Translations under genes and position numbers: made by a program
From: Prochlorococcus sp. AG-402-G19
Lineage (GTDB): Bacteria; Cyanobacteriota; Cyanobacteriia; PCC-6307; Cyanobiaceae
DNA length: 32,679 nt
Direction: 5' to 3'
Assembly (NCBI GenBank): GCA_003279455.1
Contig: QCHU01000015.1
Coordinates: 1-32,679 of the forward strand
Shown here: positions 30,150-32,679 of the stretch, one piece after another
How positions within the stretch are numbered: position 1 is the first letter of the stretch
Layout: the number at the start of each line of letters is the position of its first letter
The notes under the pieces: model-generated
What the model was told of the DNA's origin: nothing
Database searches by the model: none
The model's input: the letters and a program-made list of their open reading frames with translations, nothing else

Positions 30150-30692
30150 ATGACAGAACAAATTGAAGTGCTTGGACAATTTGATGTCAGGAGAGATGAT
30201 GTCTCTACTGAAAGTGAAAAAGGACTAACTGGTCAGATCTCAATCGATAAGGCGCGAATAACAAATACATTTGGTGGAGATCAATTAAACGCTGCTTTGG
30301 ACGCAGTAAATAATAAAAAAACATATGTCAGAGGTTATGAGAATCAAGCTAAAAAGTTTTATATAAGTAGAAAAGACTGTCCAGTAAGAAATTTTTGTGA
30401 AGACTTGGCAGGGCCAAATAAAAGAGCAGAAGCGATACAAATGTTTGATGCATTGTTCTGGGGTTCATGGATTGCTTGTAATGAGATGCCTGTGCAAGCA
30501 AAAGATTGGCTCGATGCGAGAGTAAAAGATTATAAAGATGGGAGCAAGATGGACTTTATATGTGATTGTCGAAAATTTAGAGGTAATGATGCTGATAGGA
30601 CTCAGGCAAGTGAGATGACCAGAGCAGAATATCCATTTGATTGTCATGGTTATACCCTTAAAAAATACATTGAAGAACAAGCAAGTAAATAA
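30150..30692 (+). CDS. 180-residue hypothetical protein, paralogue of 27992-28423
   Basis: It shares IEVLGQFDVRR, YVRGYENQAKKFYISRKDCP, AKDWLDARVKDYKDG, a G-N-D and HGYTLKKYIEEQA with the 143-residue copy. It adds about 20 residues between the first two motifs (TGQISIDKARITNTFGGD and ALDAVNNKK), a different central helix (EAIQMFDALFWGSWIACNEM) and an insertion near DCRKFRGNDADRTQA. Seven cysteines versus three in the other. Soluble. No family is recognised. Confidence 0.82.
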   Translation: MTEQIEVLGQFDVRRDDVSTESEKGLTGQISIDKARITNTFGGDQLNAALDAVNNKKTYVRGYENQAKKFYISRKDCPVRNFCEDLAGPNKRAEAIQMFDALFWGSWIACNEMPVQAKDWLDARVKDYKDGSKMDFICDCRKFRGNDADRTQASEMTRAEYPFDCHGYTLKKYIEEQASK

Positions 30693-30918
30693 ATAATGGA
30701 TGTTTAATATTTTGATTTCTTTTTATAGACTTCAATATTTTAAGTTTCAATAATTTTCTTAATTTACATAATGACCTAAATAGTTTTTTTATCTTCTGAT
30801 TCATTCAATTTCGCCATAACTATTCTCTAGTCTTTTGAAGCAATTGATCTTAGCTATTAATCCTTACACCATAATTATTCAGAGACAGGTCCCCCCATTC
30901 TGCCTTTAAGTCATTGCC

Positions 30919-31101
30919 CTATGAAAACCACATTCCACCATTCTTGCTTGCTTCGAAGAAACACTTGTTTTGCTCCTTAATACGCTCTATCAAACTTTCG
31001 GACTTGTTAAACTCAATTTTTTGATTGTTGAGAGGTTTTGCTTTCATTGCCCCTAGCCTTGATAGCAATGATCTTGTTCTTGCTCTAGCAAATGAAACCA
31101 T
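30919..31101 (-). CDS. 60-residue basic hypothetical protein
   Basis: MVSFARARTRSLLSRLGAMK then AKPLNNQKIEFNKSESLIER and IKEQNKCFFEASKNGGMWFS. A basic N-terminus and a regular helix; plausible real gene without recognised family. A later start at Met19 is possible. Confidence 0.52.
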   Translation of the reverse strand: MVSFARARTRSLLSRLGAMKAKPLNNQKIEFNKSESLIERIKEQNKCFFEASKNGGMWFS

Positions 31102-31207
31102 TGATCAATCGTCCTAAAGATTAGTTTGAAGCTGATTAGCTTCCTATATTTTTTATAGCCTTAAAAAAGAGATTACCTATTACATATGTTATGAGATTAA
31201 GATCAGC

Positions 31208-31291
31208 ATGGATGGAGATTCAATTGATGGTGTGATTTCTCTTGATTTATTTTTACTCATATGTGTCCTTTTGTTGCCTTTTCCTTTTTAA
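31208..31291 (+). CDS. Possible 27-residue membrane peptide
   Basis: MDGDSIDGVISLDLFLLICV then LLLPFPF: an acidic head and one hydrophobic helix. Its layout is like the other micro-membrane proteins here, but it is too short for certainty. Confidence 0.35.
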   Translation: MDGDSIDGVISLDLFLLICVLLLPFPF

Positions 31292-31347
31292 AGTAACTTT
31301 GCTTAGATCAAGAAGATGATTTGAGAAAGTTCAGCTAGAAAGGGTTA

Positions 31348-31692
31348 ATGAAATTCTTTTTACCGATTTACCAAGATCTTAATGATTACTTTGCTGTAAG
31401 GACTAAGACTATATCCCGTATAGCCATAGCTGACATTATGGATAACAGTATGCTGATTAGATGGTATAGCAAAATTTTTGATAGCTATCTACTCGTGAAA
31501 GACTTGAGAGGTTTTGGCTATTTTGAATCTGATTTCTCACATGGATATGTACAAGCCACCTTTCGATTTAATAAGCTTGCATTGGAGGTGATACGCTTTC
31601 AATTAGATCTGCGTGGACTGAATAGAAGAAACACTAGAGAGATTTCTCTCATTGAAGATTCTATGAAAAACCAATTAAAGAACCCAAAGTAA
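31348..31692 (+). CDS. 114-residue hypothetical protein
   Basis: MKFFLPIYQDLNDYFAVRTK, ISRIAIADIMDNSMLIRWYS, SYLLVKDLRGFGYFESDF and LEVIRFQLDLRGLNRRN. It looks like a soluble alpha/beta protein with balanced composition and ATG at 31348 (AAAGGG upstream). No motif is recognised. Confidence 0.62.
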   Translation: MKFFLPIYQDLNDYFAVRTKTISRIAIADIMDNSMLIRWYSKIFDSYLLVKDLRGFGYFESDFSHGYVQATFRFNKLALEVIRFQLDLRGLNRRNTREISLIEDSMKNQLKNPK

Positions 31693-32212
31693 TACACATA
31701 AGTCAGCAGGTATGAAATATCTTTGTTTGTCAGAAGAACCTAAAGAGATATCCAACCAAACAGAAAAGCTATAGAAAAAATTTAATGTTAACTTTTTTTC
31801 TGATCGTTTTTATGAATACCCTTATCATTTAGACCTTTGGCTGTACTTTTGATTAATGTAAAAAGGAAATTACTGTGAATTTTGTTAGGTTGCTTGGTAA
31901 AGGGTTATGTGAGTGATTATGTGTTTGTAAAAGTAAACGACCATAAAGCTCCAAAATTAATCCATCTTACTGATATGGATTAATTTTGGAGCTTCATTAG
32001 AAGGCGATGAAGCTAAAGAGTTAGACAAAAGAAATAATTGCAAAGATACTGTTTATACTCTTGATCTTATTAATTAAGTAAATCCCCTGGAAGTTGAAGT
32101 GATCATTTTCACTGAAAAAATAAAACTAATGAAAACTATAACAACCATTTTTCAATTTATTGCTTCACTTGAGCTTTCTTCTTGGTGAGTAGTATGGAGA
32201 TGTAAAAAAAAT
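31693..32212. other. Intergenic stretch containing the 20-bp hairpin
   Basis: Apart from the hairpin there are only short frames, such as GASLEGDEAKELDKRNNCKD (31988-32047, no start). No intact gene is supported. Confidence 0.45.
31946..31994. repeat. 20-bp perfect inverted repeat (stem-loop)
   Basis: Arms 31946-31965 and 31975-31994 are exact complements (left arm begins AAGCTCCAAAATTAATCC) around a 9-base loop. No T run on either side, so it is not a standard terminator. Confidence 0.9.
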
Positions 32213-32679
32213 ATGAATCAAAATTACTCAACTGATCAGTGAATCAAAACCATTCCTGTTGATGGATTTAAACTGAATGAATAAATTCCACAATTGTTAG
32301 ATATAATTTATGGGAGACAAGCTCCTTTCTTTGTGATTGAAACTAACGATTTAGAATTAAAGTTCAAACTTTGTACAAGCTTTATAGTTAAAGAAGTTAT
32401 CGCATTAGATCCACTAGCAAGAAGGCAATGGCTTTTTACTTATAAAGGGATTATTCAATACGCTGATTCTCCTGGAAGCGAACTTACTAAAGAACAGATT
32501 ATAGGAGCAGATATCTATCGAGAGCTTATTAAGCAAGTAGAAGTATTAATTAAAGAAGAAGACTTTGAAGGTCAAAATTACAATGCATATAAAAGTCGCG
32601 ATCCTAATTATGAAACTATTTACAGAAAACGTTTAAAACAAATACGAGAAGATTTTCCAATACCTGATCAATTTAAAGA
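32213..32679 (+). pseudogene. Hypothetical gene with two early stops, open to the right edge
   Basis: From ATG 32213: MNQNYSTDQ, TGA (32240), IKTIPVDGFKLNE, TAA (32282), then 131 open codons to the window end, with IYGRQAPFFVIETNDLELKF, DPLARRQWLFTYKGIIQYAD and ADIYRELIKQVEVLIKEEDF. The long part is clearly protein-like, soluble and charged but has no ATG or GTG after the last stop; TTG at 32294 is the nearest possible start. Either the 5' end is decayed or translation restarts there. The family is not recognised and the 3' end is outside. Confidence 0.55.

Noticed and set aside
30465-30680. Minus-strand 71-residue frame
   Set aside because: Shadow of the 180-residue protein, which has a clear paralogue.

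Overview
The window is AT-rich and gene-dense and most likely comes from a marine picocyanobacterium, probably low-light Prochlorococcus. The evidence is a cyanobacterial D1 protein gene (psbA), a run of high-light-inducible (hli) genes with the multi-copy TGQ(I/L)IPG tail, clpS, and an unusually large number of very small membrane or soluble proteins typical of Prochlorococcus accessory regions. No tRNA, rRNA, intact transposase or CRISPR array was seen.

Left block (1-4761): a surface-sugar or glycosylation cluster. On the minus strand are a truncated SAM methyltransferase and an FAD oxidoreductase joined by a 4-base stop/start overlap. Divergent on the plus strand are a DegT-type sugar aminotransferase and an HMW1C-like (GT41) glycosyltransferase, 19 bases apart. 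Next comes a frameshifted tyrosine-recombinase remnant, then psbA with a strong terminator and a hairpin-rich leader.

Centre-left block (6900-12000): four minus-strand micro-genes lie divergent to five tandem hli genes, followed by a DCC-family protein, small membrane proteins and a second integrase remnant. Centre block (12000-18400): two paralogous CxxC microproteins, each behind a similar structured leader; a cupin; clpS; two related secreted peptides; an outer-membrane porin; and three copies of a short dispersed hairpin element.

Right block (18400-32679): a TPR protein with a glycosyltransferase-like C-terminus, an NAD-dependent reductase/epimerase, and about 10 kb of tiny genes. Among these are a two-member family of 143 and 180 residue proteins and at least five small genes broken by in-frame stops or frameshifts. 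Many tiny membrane proteins have a second copy elsewhere in the window.

The overall picture is a stress and photoprotection island (psbA, hli, clpS, micro-membrane proteins) beside a cell-surface glycan island, with repeated gene duplication followed by decay and leftovers of site-specific recombination. All assignments come from reading the sequence and motif knowledge; no database search was run.
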